From: Actinacidiphila oryziradicis
GTDB lineage: Bacteria; Actinomycetota; Actinomycetes; Streptomycetales; Streptomycetaceae
NCBI RefSeq assembly: GCF_005047355.1
Contig: NZ_SUMC01000005.1
Location: 230,060-294,059 of the forward strand
Direction of reading: 5' to 3'
Length of the DNA stretch: 64,000 nt
The notes below the pieces were generated by a model. It saw nothing but the letters and a program-made list of their open reading frames with translations, did not search any database and was not told where the DNA came from. The position numbers and the translations under genes are program-made. Below, piece by piece: positions 16,220-24,240 of the stretch (positions are counted from its first letter, which is position 1; each line of letters begins with the position of its first letter).

Positions 16220-16984
16220 ATGGCCCAGCCCGTCAAGCCCGCGCGTACGACCGTCGCTTCCGCCCAGCGCCACCGCGTACGGCAGGACCTGGCGGCGGCC
16301 GCGATGCACCTGTTCGCGACGCAGGGGTACGAGGCGACGACGGTGGACGAGATCGCGGCGGCGGCCGGGGTGGCCCGGCGTACCTTTTTCCGGCACTTCC
16401 GGTCCAAGGAGGAGGTGATCTTCCCGGACCATGACGACACCCTGGTCCGGGTGCAGGCGGTGCTGGACGACGCGGAGCCGCGCGAGCACCCGTTGGACAC
16501 CGTGTGCCGGGGCATCACCGAGGTGCTGCGGATGTACGCGGAGTCCCCCGAGGTTTCCGTGGAGCGGTACCGCCTGATCCGGGAGGTGTCGGCGCTCCGG
16601 GAGCGCGAGATCACCTCGGTGGCCCGCTACGAGCGGCTGTTCACCCGGTATCTGCTGGGCCACTTCGACGAGGCGGCGCACCGCGACGGGGACGACGACC
16701 CGCTGCTGGCCGAGGTCGCCGCGTCCGCCGTGGTGGCGGCCCACAATCATGTGCTGCGGCGCTGGCTGCGGGCCGGAGGGAAGGGCGATGTGGAGGTACA
16801 GCTCGAACACGCCTTCGCGGTGATCAAGGAGACCTTCGGCACCGGCATCGGCCTGGGCCGGCAGCCGCTCACGGCAGCCGCCAGCGCCTCCCGTGGCGGC
16901 GAGGTGGTCATCGCGGTGGCCCGGACCGATGCCTCCCCGGCGGAGGTCATGAACGCCATCGAGAAGGCACTCAAGCCCTCCTGA
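16220..16984 (+). CDS. TetR-family regulator of the ethylmalonyl-CoA cluster
   Basis: The 254-residue protein has an N-terminal TetR helix-turn-helix (TTVDEIAAAAGVARRTFFRHF, with SKEEVIFPDHD after it) and an all-helical ligand domain. The C-terminal 40 residues (ASRGGEVVIAVARTDASPAE) form an extra small domain not seen in minimal TetR proteins. It lies between the dehydrogenase and ccr, all on the same strand, and ends at a strong terminator. It probably senses an acyl-CoA and controls the cluster; that is inference from position. Confidence 0.9.
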   Translation: MAQPVKPARTTVASAQRHRVRQDLAAAAMHLFATQGYEATTVDEIAAAAGVARRTFFRHFRSKEEVIFPDHDDTLVRVQAVLDDAEPREHPLDTVCRGITEVLRMYAESPEVSVERYRLIREVSALREREITSVARYERLFTRYLLGHFDEAAHRDGDDDPLLAEVAASAVVAAHNHVLRRWLRAGGKGDVEVQLEHAFAVIKETFGTGIGLGRQPLTAAASASRGGEVVIAVARTDASPAEVMNAIEKALKPS

Positions 16985-17004
16985 CCTGCGTCTTCGCAGA
17001 ATCC

Positions 17005-17040
17005 AACACGGCCGCCCACAGCTCCGCGGGCGGCCGTGTT
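17005..17040. terminator. Strong terminator after the TetR gene
   Basis: A perfect 13-bp inverted repeat (AACACGGCCGCCC / GGGCGGCCGTGTT) with a 10-base loop starts about 20 bp after the TetR stop. It should insulate ccr from upstream transcription. Confidence 0.85.
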
Positions 17041-17366
17041 GCGTACGCGTGAAAACTGTCGAGAATTGATGGCACGCAGTGTCTTTACGAGTGACACCCG
17101 GTGCCATACCGTGTTCCTTGTCCGGGCGGACGGCGTGCAGCGATCCAACGCACGCCGTCTGTCCCCAAAGGCCCGGACGCCTGCGTCACAGGCATCCCCG
17201 GACTCCGTCCGGGGGACCCCCGACCGCGCCACCAAGCGCATCCGCTCCACCCGTGCGACCGTCACGGTCATCGCGCCACCCCGCCGAACCGACGGCACCA
17301 TCAGATCCACGACATCCCGACGTTCCCTCAAGCGTCCCTACGTCGCGCTTCGCCGGAGGCCCCACC
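17041..17366 (+). promoter_or_regulatory. Promoter and leader region of ccr, with an internal hairpin
   Basis: The 326 bases between the terminator and the ccr start hold no convincing gene. A perfect 8-bp hairpin with a 3-base loop lies at 17196-17214 (CCCCGGAC / GTCCGGGG). If the transcript starts upstream of it, it would sit in the ccr leader. GGAGG at about 17355 precedes the GTG start. Confidence 0.5.
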
Positions 17367-18704
17367 GTGAAGGACATCCTCGACGCGATCCTCGCGTCAG
17401 ACACCGCGGCCGCGGACATCGCGGCCCTGCCCCTCCCCGAGTCCTACCGTGCCATCACCGTCCACAAGGACGAGGCCGATATGTTCACCGGCCTCTCCAG
17501 CCGCGAGAAGGACCCGCGCAAGTCCATCCACCTGGACGATGTGCCGGTTCCCGAGCTCGGCCCGGGTGAGGCCCTGGTGGCCGTCATGGCCAGCTCGGTG
17601 AACTACAACTCCGTGTGGACCTCGATCTTCGAGCCGGTCCCCACCTTCGCCTTCCTGGAGCGGTACGGGAAGCTGTCCCCGCTGGGCAAGCGCCACGACC
17701 TGCCGTACCACATCATCGGCTCCGACCTCGCGGGCGTCGTGCTGCGCACCGGGCCGGGCGTCAACGCGTGGCATCCGGGCGACGAGGTCGTCGCGCACTG
17801 CCTGTCCGTCGAGCTGGAATCAGCAGACGGCCACAACGACACCATGCTCGACCCCGAGCAGCGCATCTGGGGCTTCGAGACCAACTTCGGCGGCCTCGCC
17901 GAGATCGCCCTGGTCAAGTCCAACCAGCTGATGCCCAAGGCCGGGCACCTCAGCTGGGAGGAGGCCGCCTCCCCCGGCCTGGTCAACTCCACCGCCTACC
18001 GCCAGCTCGTCTCCCGCAACGGCGCCGGCATGAAGCAGGGCGACAACGTCCTCATCTGGGGCGCCAGCGGGGGTCTCGGCTCGTACGCCACCCAGCTCGC
18101 GCTGGCCGGCGGCGCCAACCCCGTCTGTGTGGTCTCCAGTCCCCAGAAGGCGGACCTCTGCCGCGCCATGGGCGCGGACGCGGTCATCGACCGTAACGCC
18201 GAGGGCTACCGGTTCTGGAAGGACGAGCACACCCAGGACCCCCGGGAATGGAAGCGGCTCGGCAAGCGGATCCGCGAGCTCACCGGTGGCGAGGACGTCG
18301 ACATCGTCTTCGAACACCCCGGCCGCGAGACCTTCGGCGCCAGCGTCTACGTCACCCGCAAGGGCGGCACCATCGTCACCTGCGCCTCGACGAGTGGCTA
18401 CACCCACGAGTACGACAACCGGTACCTTTGGATGAGCCTGAAGAAGATCGTCGGCTCGCACTTCGCCAACTACCGCGAGGCGTGGGAGGCCAACCGGCTC
18501 ATCGCCAAGGGGAAGATCCACCCCACCCTCTCCAGGACGTACGCCCTGGAGGAGACCGGCCAGGCCGCCTTCGACGTCCACCGCAACCTCCACCAGGGCA
18601 AGGTCGGGGTCCTCGCCCTCGCCCCGCAGGAGGGCCTGGGTGTGCGCGACGAGGAATTGCGTGCAAAGCACATCGACGCGATCAATCGTTTCCGGAATAT
18701 CTGA
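17367..18704 (+). CDS. ccr: Crotonyl-CoA carboxylase/reductase
   Basis: The 445-residue enzyme belongs to the medium-chain reductase family. The substrate-site region reads SSVNYNSVWTSIFEPVPTF, the NADPH-binding loop is LIWGASGGLGSYATQLA (near residue 230), and the VTRKGGTIVTCASTSGY segment with the C-terminal QGKVGVLALAPQEGLGV complete the family pattern. Ccr makes ethylmalonyl-CoA from crotonyl-CoA, CO2 and NADPH. It supplies the ethylmalonyl-CoA pathway and also extender units for polyketides. The GTG start at 17367 follows GGAGG. meaA begins 10 bp after its stop. Confidence 0.97.
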   Translation: MKDILDAILASDTAAADIAALPLPESYRAITVHKDEADMFTGLSSREKDPRKSIHLDDVPVPELGPGEALVAVMASSVNYNSVWTSIFEPVPTFAFLERYGKLSPLGKRHDLPYHIIGSDLAGVVLRTGPGVNAWHPGDEVVAHCLSVELESADGHNDTMLDPEQRIWGFETNFGGLAEIALVKSNQLMPKAGHLSWEEAASPGLVNSTAYRQLVSRNGAGMKQGDNVLIWGASGGLGSYATQLALAGGANPVCVVSSPQKADLCRAMGADAVIDRNAEGYRFWKDEHTQDPREWKRLGKRIRELTGGEDVDIVFEHPGRETFGASVYVTRKGGTIVTCASTSGYTHEYDNRYLWMSLKKIVGSHFANYREAWEANRLIAKGKIHPTLSRTYALEETGQAAFDVHRNLHQGKVGVLALAPQEGLGVRDEELRAKHIDAINRFRNI

Positions 18705-18714
18705 GGCGGCCGCG

Positions 18715-20778
18715 ATGACTCACCCTGACGACCTGGGCTCGGCGAGCGAGCCAAACACCGGGTCGGAGCGCCCGGAGGAGAGGGAGCGCAAAAAAAGGGA
18801 CCGCCCATGGCTGATGCGGACCTACGCCGGGCACTCCACCGCCGAGGCGTCCAACGAGCTCTACCGGCGCAACCTCGCCAAGGGCCAGACCGGCCTTTCG
18901 GTCGCGTTCGACCTCCCGACCCAGACCGGCTACGACCCCGACCACATCCTCGCCCGCGGTGAGGTCGGCCGGGTCGGGGTCCCGGTGTCCCACCTCGGCG
19001 ACATGCGCCGGCTCTTCCAGGACATCCCCCTGGAGGCGATGAACACCTCGATGACCATCAACGCCACCGCCATGTGGCTGCTGGCGCTCTATCAGGTGGT
19101 CGCCGAGGAACACGGCGCGAGCCTCGCCAAGCTCCAGGGCACCACCCAGAACGACATCATCAAGGAGTACCTCTCGCGCGGGACGCATGTCTTCCCGCCC
19201 GGGCCGAGCCTCCGGCTGACGACCGACATGATCGCGTACACGGTCGAGCACATCCCCAAGTGGAACCCGATCAACATCTGCAGCTACCACCTGCAGGAGG
19301 CCGGGGCAACGCCCGTCCAGGAGATCGCGTACGCGATGTCCACCGCCATCGCGGTCCTGGACGCCGTACGGGACTCCGGCCAGGTGCCCCAGGAGCGGAT
19401 GGGCGAGGTCGTCGGCCGGATCTCCTTCTTCGTCAACGCGGGTGTCCGCTTCATCGAGGAAATGTGCAAGATGCGGGCCTTCAACCGCATGTGGGACACC
19501 ATCACCCGCGAGCGCTACGGCATCGAGGACCCCAAGCAGCGCCGCTTCCGCTACGGCGTCCAGGTGAACTCCCTCGGCCTCACCGAAGCCCAGCCGGAGA
19601 ACAACGTCCAGCGCATCGTCCTGGAGATGCTGGCCGTCACCCTCTCCAAGGACGCCCGCGCCCGCGCCGTACAGCTCCCCGCCTGGAACGAGGCACTCGG
19701 CCTCCCCCGCCCCTGGGACCAGCAGTGGAGCCTGCGGATCCAGCAGGTCCTCGCCCACGAGAGCGACCTGCTGGAGTACGAGGACATCTTCGAGGGCTCG
19801 CGCGTCATCGAGGCCAAGGTCGACGAGATCGTCAAGACGGCCACCGCCGAGATCGACCGGGTCCAGGAGATGGGGGGCGCGATCCCCGCCGTCGAGTCCG
19901 GCTACCTCAAGTCGCAGCTGGTCTCCTCGCACGCCGAGCGCCGGGCGCGGATCGAGTCGGGCGAGGAGAAGGTCGTCGGCGTCAACTCCTACGAGTCCAC
20001 CGAGCCCAGCCCGCTCACCGCCGATCTCGACGGCGCCATCATGACCGTCGACCCGGCCGGCGAGGCCCGTGTGGTCGCCGCGCTCGGCGAATGGCGCGCC
20101 GGGCGCGACGAGCCCCGCGCCCAGCTGGCCATCGCCGCCCTGAAGTCCGCCGCCACGGGCGACGCCAATCTCTTCGGGCCCACCCTGGAGTGCGCCCGCG
20201 CCGGCGTCACCACCGGCGAGTGGTCCTTCGCCCTGCGCGACGTCTTCGGTGAGTTCCGCGCCCCTACGGGCGTGAGCAGCGCCCCCGTCGCGGTGACCGC
20301 CGCGCCGGGCACCCCGCTGGCCGAGGTCCGCCGCATGGTCGCGGACACCGCCAAGGAACTGGGCGTCGGCAAGCTCCGCCTCCTGGTCGGCAAGCCCGGC
20401 CTGGACGGTCACTCCAATGGTGCCGAGCAGATCGCGGTACGAGCGCGCGACGCGGGCTTCGAGGTGGTCTACCAGGGCATCCGGCTCACCCCGGAGCAGA
20501 TCGTCGCGGCGGCCGTCGCCGAGGACGTGCACTGTGTGGGCCTGTCGATCCTCTCCGGCTCGCACGCCGCGCTGGTCCCCGATGTCCTGACCCGGCTGCG
20601 CCGGGCGGGTGTGGACGACGTACCGGTGATCGCGGGCGGGATCATCCCGCCCGCCGACGCTGCCGCCCTGCTGGAAGCGGGGGTGGCCGCCGTCTTCACC
20701 CCGAAGGATTTCGGCATCACCGGGATCATCGGCCGTATCGTCGAGGAGATCCGCCGGGCGAACAAGTTGGAGGCATGA
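18715..20778 (+). CDS. meaA: Ethylmalonyl-CoA mutase (coenzyme B12-dependent)
   Basis: The 687-residue protein has the acyl-CoA mutase TIM-barrel domain (RPWLMRTYAGHSTAEASNEL; GLSVAFDLPTQTGYDPDH; TTQNDIIKEYLSRGTHVFPP) and a C-terminal cobalamin-binding domain. The B12 motif DxHxxG appears as LDGHSNGAEQIA near residue 560, followed by GLSILSGSH. The order of domains and the CCR neighbour identify it as ethylmalonyl-CoA rather than methylmalonyl-CoA mutase. It converts ethylmalonyl-CoA to methylsuccinyl-CoA. The end of the gene touches the MaoC gene directly. Confidence 0.95.
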   Translation: MTHPDDLGSASEPNTGSERPEERERKKRDRPWLMRTYAGHSTAEASNELYRRNLAKGQTGLSVAFDLPTQTGYDPDHILARGEVGRVGVPVSHLGDMRRLFQDIPLEAMNTSMTINATAMWLLALYQVVAEEHGASLAKLQGTTQNDIIKEYLSRGTHVFPPGPSLRLTTDMIAYTVEHIPKWNPINICSYHLQEAGATPVQEIAYAMSTAIAVLDAVRDSGQVPQERMGEVVGRISFFVNAGVRFIEEMCKMRAFNRMWDTITRERYGIEDPKQRRFRYGVQVNSLGLTEAQPENNVQRIVLEMLAVTLSKDARARAVQLPAWNEALGLPRPWDQQWSLRIQQVLAHESDLLEYEDIFEGSRVIEAKVDEIVKTATAEIDRVQEMGGAIPAVESGYLKSQLVSSHAERRARIESGEEKVVGVNSYESTEPSPLTADLDGAIMTVDPAGEARVVAALGEWRAGRDEPRAQLAIAALKSAATGDANLFGPTLECARAGVTTGEWSFALRDVFGEFRAPTGVSSAPVAVTAAPGTPLAEVRRMVADTAKELGVGKLRLLVGKPGLDGHSNGAEQIAVRARDAGFEVVYQGIRLTPEQIVAAAVAEDVHCVGLSILSGSHAALVPDVLTRLRRAGVDDVPVIAGGIIPPADAAALLEAGVAAVFTPKDFGITGIIGRIVEEIRRANKLEA

Positions 20779-20783
20779 CACAG

Positions 20784-21287
20784 ATGCAGTTCGGACGCAC
20801 ATACGAAGAGTTCGAGATCGGCGCGGTCTACAAGCACTGGCCCGGAAAAACGGTCACCGAGTACGACGACCACCTCTTCTGCCTGCTCACCATGAACCAC
20901 CACCCGCTCCATATGGACGCGAACTTCGCCGAGAACACGACGGACTTCGGCAGGAATGTCGTCGTGGGCAACTACATCTACTCACTGCTGCTGGGCATGT
21001 CCGTTCCGGATGTGTCGGGCAAGGCGATCGCCAATCTGGAGGTCGAGTCGCTGAGGCATGTGGCGCCGACCTTCCACGGCGACACCATCTACGGCGAGAC
21101 CACGGTCCTCGACAAGCGGCCGTCCAAATCCAAGGATGACCGCGGCATCGTCCATGTCGAGACCAAGGGCTACAAGCAGGACGGCACCATGGTGTGCGTC
21201 TTCCGCCGCAGCGTGATGGTGCCCACCGCCACCTACATCAAGGAGCGCGGCGGCGAACAGCCCGGCCGCCCCGAGCTCAACGCCTAG
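20784..21287 (+). CDS. MaoC-like hydratase, probable mesaconyl-CoA hydratase
   Basis: This 167-residue hot-dog-fold enzyme starts FGRTYEEFEIGAVYKHWPGK. The (R)-hydratase motif is YDDHLFCLLTMNHHPLHMDA and carries the active-site Asp and His. In the ethylmalonyl-CoA pathway this protein hydrates mesaconyl-CoA to beta-methylmalyl-CoA. I prefer ATG 20784, with GGAGG 10 bases upstream; an ATG at 20775 overlapping the meaA stop is too close to that site. In related clusters a CitE-like lyase gene normally lies between meaA and this gene; it is absent here. Confidence 0.9.
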   Translation: MQFGRTYEEFEIGAVYKHWPGKTVTEYDDHLFCLLTMNHHPLHMDANFAENTTDFGRNVVVGNYIYSLLLGMSVPDVSGKAIANLEVESLRHVAPTFHGDTIYGETTVLDKRPSKSKDDRGIVHVETKGYKQDGTMVCVFRRSVMVPTATYIKERGGEQPGRPELNA

Positions 21288-21299
21288 GAGATACCGGAA

Positions 21300-22511
21300 A
21301 TGAGCCGTCTCGCCCAGACCGACGGGCTGACCGAGATCCAGCAGGAGATCCTCTCCACTGTCCGTAGCTTCGTCGACAAAGAGATCCTGCCGGTCGCGAC
21401 CGAGCTGGAACACAAGGACGAATATCCGACCGAAATCGTCGAAGGCCTCAAGAAACTCGGCATCTTCGGCCTGATGATTCCGGAGGAGTACGGGGGCATC
21501 GGCGAGTCGCTTCTCACATACGCCCTGACGGTGGAGGAGATCGCCCGCGGCTGGATGAGCGTCTCCGGCATCATCAACACCCACTTCATCGTCGCTTATA
21601 TGATCAAGCAGCACGGCACCCAGGAGCAGAAGGACTATTTCCTGCCCCGCATGGCGACGGGTGAGGTGCGCGGCGCCTTCTCCATGTCCGAGCCGGGACT
21701 GGGCTCGGACGTATCCGCGATCCGCACCAAGGCGGAGCGGGACGGCGACTTCTACGTCATCAACGGCCAGAAGATGTGGCTGACCAACGGCGGTTCCGCC
21801 AACCTGGTCGCGGTGCTGTGCCGCAGCGACGAGGGCCAGCCCGAGGGCAGCGCCCCCCACAAGTCGATGACCACCTTCCTCATCGAGAAGGAGCCGGGCT
21901 TCGGCCCGAATCCGACGGTCCCGGGCCTGACCGTGCCCGGAAAGATCGACAAGATGGGCTACAAGGGCGTCGACACCACCGAATTGATCCTGGAAGACGT
22001 GAGGATTCCGTCAAATCGCGTACTGGGCGGCGAGAGCGGTCGCGGGTTCTACCAAATGATGGACGGCGTCGAGGTCGGCCGGGTCAATGTCGCCGCGCGC
22101 GGCTGCGGTGTCGCGCACCGCGCCTTCGAACTGGGCATCTCGTACGCGCAGCAGCGCCACACTTTCGGCAAGCCGATCGCCCAGCACCAGGCGATCCAGT
22201 TCAAGCTGGCCGAAATGGCCACCAAGGTGGAGGCCGCCCACCAGATGATGATCAACGCGGCACGCAAAAAGGATTCCGGACAGCGGAACGACCTTGAAGC
22301 GGGCATGGCGAAGTACCTGGCCGCAGAGTACTGCAAGGAGGTCGTGGAGGACGCCTTCCGCATCCACGGCGGCTATGGCTTCTCCAAGGAGTATGAGATC
22401 GAGCGCCTCTACCGCGAGGCCCCGATGCTCCTGATCGGCGAAGGAACCGCCGAGATCCAGAAAATGATCATCGGTCGGCGGCTCCTCGAAGAATACCGGA
22501 TCCAGGGGTGA
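21300..22511 (+). CDS. Acyl-CoA dehydrogenase, probable methylsuccinyl-CoA dehydrogenase
   Basis: The 403-residue flavoprotein has the full acyl-CoA dehydrogenase fold: N-terminal helices (QQEILSTVRSFVDKEILPVA), the substrate/FAD motif FSMSEPGLGSDVSAI, the KMWLTNGGSANL strand, and the C-terminal GFSKEYEIERLYREAPML with the catalytic Glu in IGEGTAEIQKMIIGR. The gene starts 12 bp after the MaoC gene, behind GGAG. Given the neighbours, oxidation of methylsuccinyl-CoA to mesaconyl-CoA is the likely reaction. It is shorter than the specialised methylsuccinyl-CoA dehydrogenases of alphaproteobacteria, so specificity is inferred. Confidence 0.92.
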   Translation: MSRLAQTDGLTEIQQEILSTVRSFVDKEILPVATELEHKDEYPTEIVEGLKKLGIFGLMIPEEYGGIGESLLTYALTVEEIARGWMSVSGIINTHFIVAYMIKQHGTQEQKDYFLPRMATGEVRGAFSMSEPGLGSDVSAIRTKAERDGDFYVINGQKMWLTNGGSANLVAVLCRSDEGQPEGSAPHKSMTTFLIEKEPGFGPNPTVPGLTVPGKIDKMGYKGVDTTELILEDVRIPSNRVLGGESGRGFYQMMDGVEVGRVNVAARGCGVAHRAFELGISYAQQRHTFGKPIAQHQAIQFKLAEMATKVEAAHQMMINAARKKDSGQRNDLEAGMAKYLAAEYCKEVVEDAFRIHGGYGFSKEYEIERLYREAPMLLIGEGTAEIQKMIIGRRLLEEYRIQG

Positions 22512-22682
22512 ATGTCTGATATGCGGCGGTTTTCTGGAGGGTGAGGCTACACCGGGTCATCGCAGTTCGGCCACCTACTCGCCTGCGAGCTTGCCCAGTT
22601 ACCGCCTGCGACCGCTACCATTCCTGGAAAGCCGCCGTCCCCAGAACCACTCTCGCGGCACCCTCCGCTACGAAGGTCTTCC

Positions 22683-23330
22683 ATGCCCCACAGCCATTCC
22701 TCTGCACAACGCGGCCGGGTCCGCCTCGCGCGCGGAGCGTCGCCGTGGCTCCTCCCGACCGTTGCCGCCGCAGCGGTCAGTCTCACCCGCGCCCGGCGCT
22801 CCGGACGCTGGGCGGCCGTGGCCGTACCCACCACCGCTCTCGCGGCAGGCATGCTGTGGTTCTTCCGCGACCCCGAGCGCGAGATCACCCAGGGCCGCGT
22901 CATCTCCCCGGCCGACGGTGTGGTGCAGAGCATCATGCCGTGGAAGGACGGGCGCACCCGCGTCGCGATCTTCATGAGCCCGCTGAACGTCCATGTGAAC
23001 CGCGCCCCGCTCGCCGGCACGGTCACCTCCGTGGAGCACATCCCCGGCGGGTTCGTCCCGGCGTTCAACAAGGAGAGCGAGAACAACGAGCGGGTCGTCT
23101 GGCACTTCGACACCGAACTCGGCAACGTCGAGATGGTGCAGATCGCCGGTGCCGTGGCCCGGCGTATCGTCCCCTACGTCCCGGCGGGGACTAAAATCGA
23201 GCAGGGTGAGCGAATCGGGCTGATCCGGTTCGGCTCCCGGGTCGACATCTACCTCCCGGAAGGCATCGAGTCTGCCGTCGAGGTCGGCCAGACCACCACT
23301 GCTGGGGTGACTCGCCTTGACCGTGATTGA
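22683..23330 (+). CDS. psd: Phosphatidylserine decarboxylase proenzyme
   Basis: The short, 215-residue PSD-A type has one N-terminal membrane segment (PTTALAAGMLWFF). The sequence RVISPADGVVQSI follows, and MSPLNVHVNRAPLAGTV carries the catalytic His. The self-cleavage site is the Gly-Ser of RFGSRVDIYLP near the C terminus, where the Ser becomes the pyruvoyl group. It forms phosphatidylethanolamine from phosphatidylserine. It overlaps the start of pssA by 14 bp, so the two genes are cotranslated. Confidence 0.94.
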   Translation: MPHSHSSAQRGRVRLARGASPWLLPTVAAAAVSLTRARRSGRWAAVAVPTTALAAGMLWFFRDPEREITQGRVISPADGVVQSIMPWKDGRTRVAIFMSPLNVHVNRAPLAGTVTSVEHIPGGFVPAFNKESENNERVVWHFDTELGNVEMVQIAGAVARRIVPYVPAGTKIEQGERIGLIRFGSRVDIYLPEGIESAVEVGQTTTAGVTRLDRD

Positions 23331-24174
23331 TCCTGATACACCGGCCCCCTGGGCCGCCGAACTGGAGTCCGCCGCCGATGACGATGTGGACATGCCACTG
23401 TCCACCCGGCTTTCGATAGCGGACACCCTTACTCTCGGTAACGCCATCTGTGGCTTCATGGCGGTGTACTTCACCACCACCGGTGTTCTGGTGCCGCACC
23501 TCATGGGCACCTCGGACGGCGGCATGTCGCGGCACAGCGCCGCCACAGCGGTGCTGCTGATGCTGCTCGCCTCCGTCTTCGACCTCTTCGACGGGCTCGT
23601 CGCACGAAAGCTGCGCAGCTCCGCGATGGGTGCCGAGCTGGACAATCTCTCCGACCTGATCAGCTTCGGCCTCGCCCCCGCCTACTTCGTCGTCGTCTGG
23701 GGCCTGGTCGCCGACGACGCCTACGGCAAGGTCTCGGCCGTCGCGGCGGTCGTGGTGCTGCTCGCCGTCGTGCTCAGGCTGGCGAGGTTCTCCTGCACCG
23801 AAGTACCCGGCGGGGTCTTCCAGGGCATGCCCAGTCCCTTCGGGGCCATGACCGTCATCTCCGTGGTGCTGCTTGAGCTGCCGTTCGTCCCCACCGTGGT
23901 GGCGATCGTCGGCGTCGCCTGGCTCATGGTAAGCCGGGTCGAGTACCCCAAGCCCCGTGGCCGCCTCGCGGTGATGACTCTGTCGTGGATCGTCATCAGC
24001 ATGGCATGCCTGGCGGCCTGGGCGTTCGATGTGCCCGGCGGGCACCGGCTGCTCCAGACCGGAGCCGCGCTCCAGGTTCTCGCGGCGCTGCTCATTCCGC
24101 TCTTCGCGACGACGCGGCGGGTCAACACGATCCGCAACAACCGACGCGAAGCGCGTGCCGCGCAGCTTCCATAG
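23317..24174 (+). CDS. pssA: CDP-diacylglycerol-serine O-phosphatidyltransferase
   Basis: The 285-residue membrane enzyme has the CDP-alcohol phosphatidyltransferase motif DG-x2-AR-x8-G-x3-D-x3-D, read as DGLVARKLRSSAMGAELDNL followed by SD. About seven hydrophobic segments follow. It makes phosphatidylserine, the substrate of the upstream psd product, so the two enzymes give phosphatidylethanolamine. TTG at 23317 with GGGGTGA upstream is the likely start; GTG at 23323 is an alternative. A compound terminator lies after the stop. Confidence 0.94.
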   Translation: MTVIDPDTPAPWAAELESAADDDVDMPLSTRLSIADTLTLGNAICGFMAVYFTTTGVLVPHLMGTSDGGMSRHSAATAVLLMLLASVFDLFDGLVARKLRSSAMGAELDNLSDLISFGLAPAYFVVVWGLVADDAYGKVSAVAAVVVLLAVVLRLARFSCTEVPGGVFQGMPSPFGAMTVISVVLLELPFVPTVVAIVGVAWLMVSRVEYPKPRGRLAVMTLSWIVISMACLAAWAFDVPGGHRLLQTGAALQVLAALLIPLFATTRRVNTIRNNRREARAAQLP

Positions 24175-24185
24175 GTTTTTCCCGG

Positions 24186-24233
24186 CCGCCCACCCCTAGC
24201 CGGCACCGCAAGGTGCCCGCCTCGGGTGGGCGG
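24186..24233. terminator. Compound bidirectional terminator
   Basis: An outer perfect 10-bp stem (CCGCCCACCC at 24186-24195 with GGGTGGGCGG at 24224-24233) encloses a 6-bp hairpin with a GCAA loop (GGCACC-GCAA-GGTGCC, 24202-24217). It lies between the convergent ends of pssA and the M50 protease gene and probably serves both. Confidence 0.8.
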
Positions 24234-24240
24234 ACCTGGA

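Noticed and set aside
18682..20802. 706-codon minus-strand frame opposite meaA
   Set aside because: An antisense shadow of a strongly conserved gene; no domain is visible.
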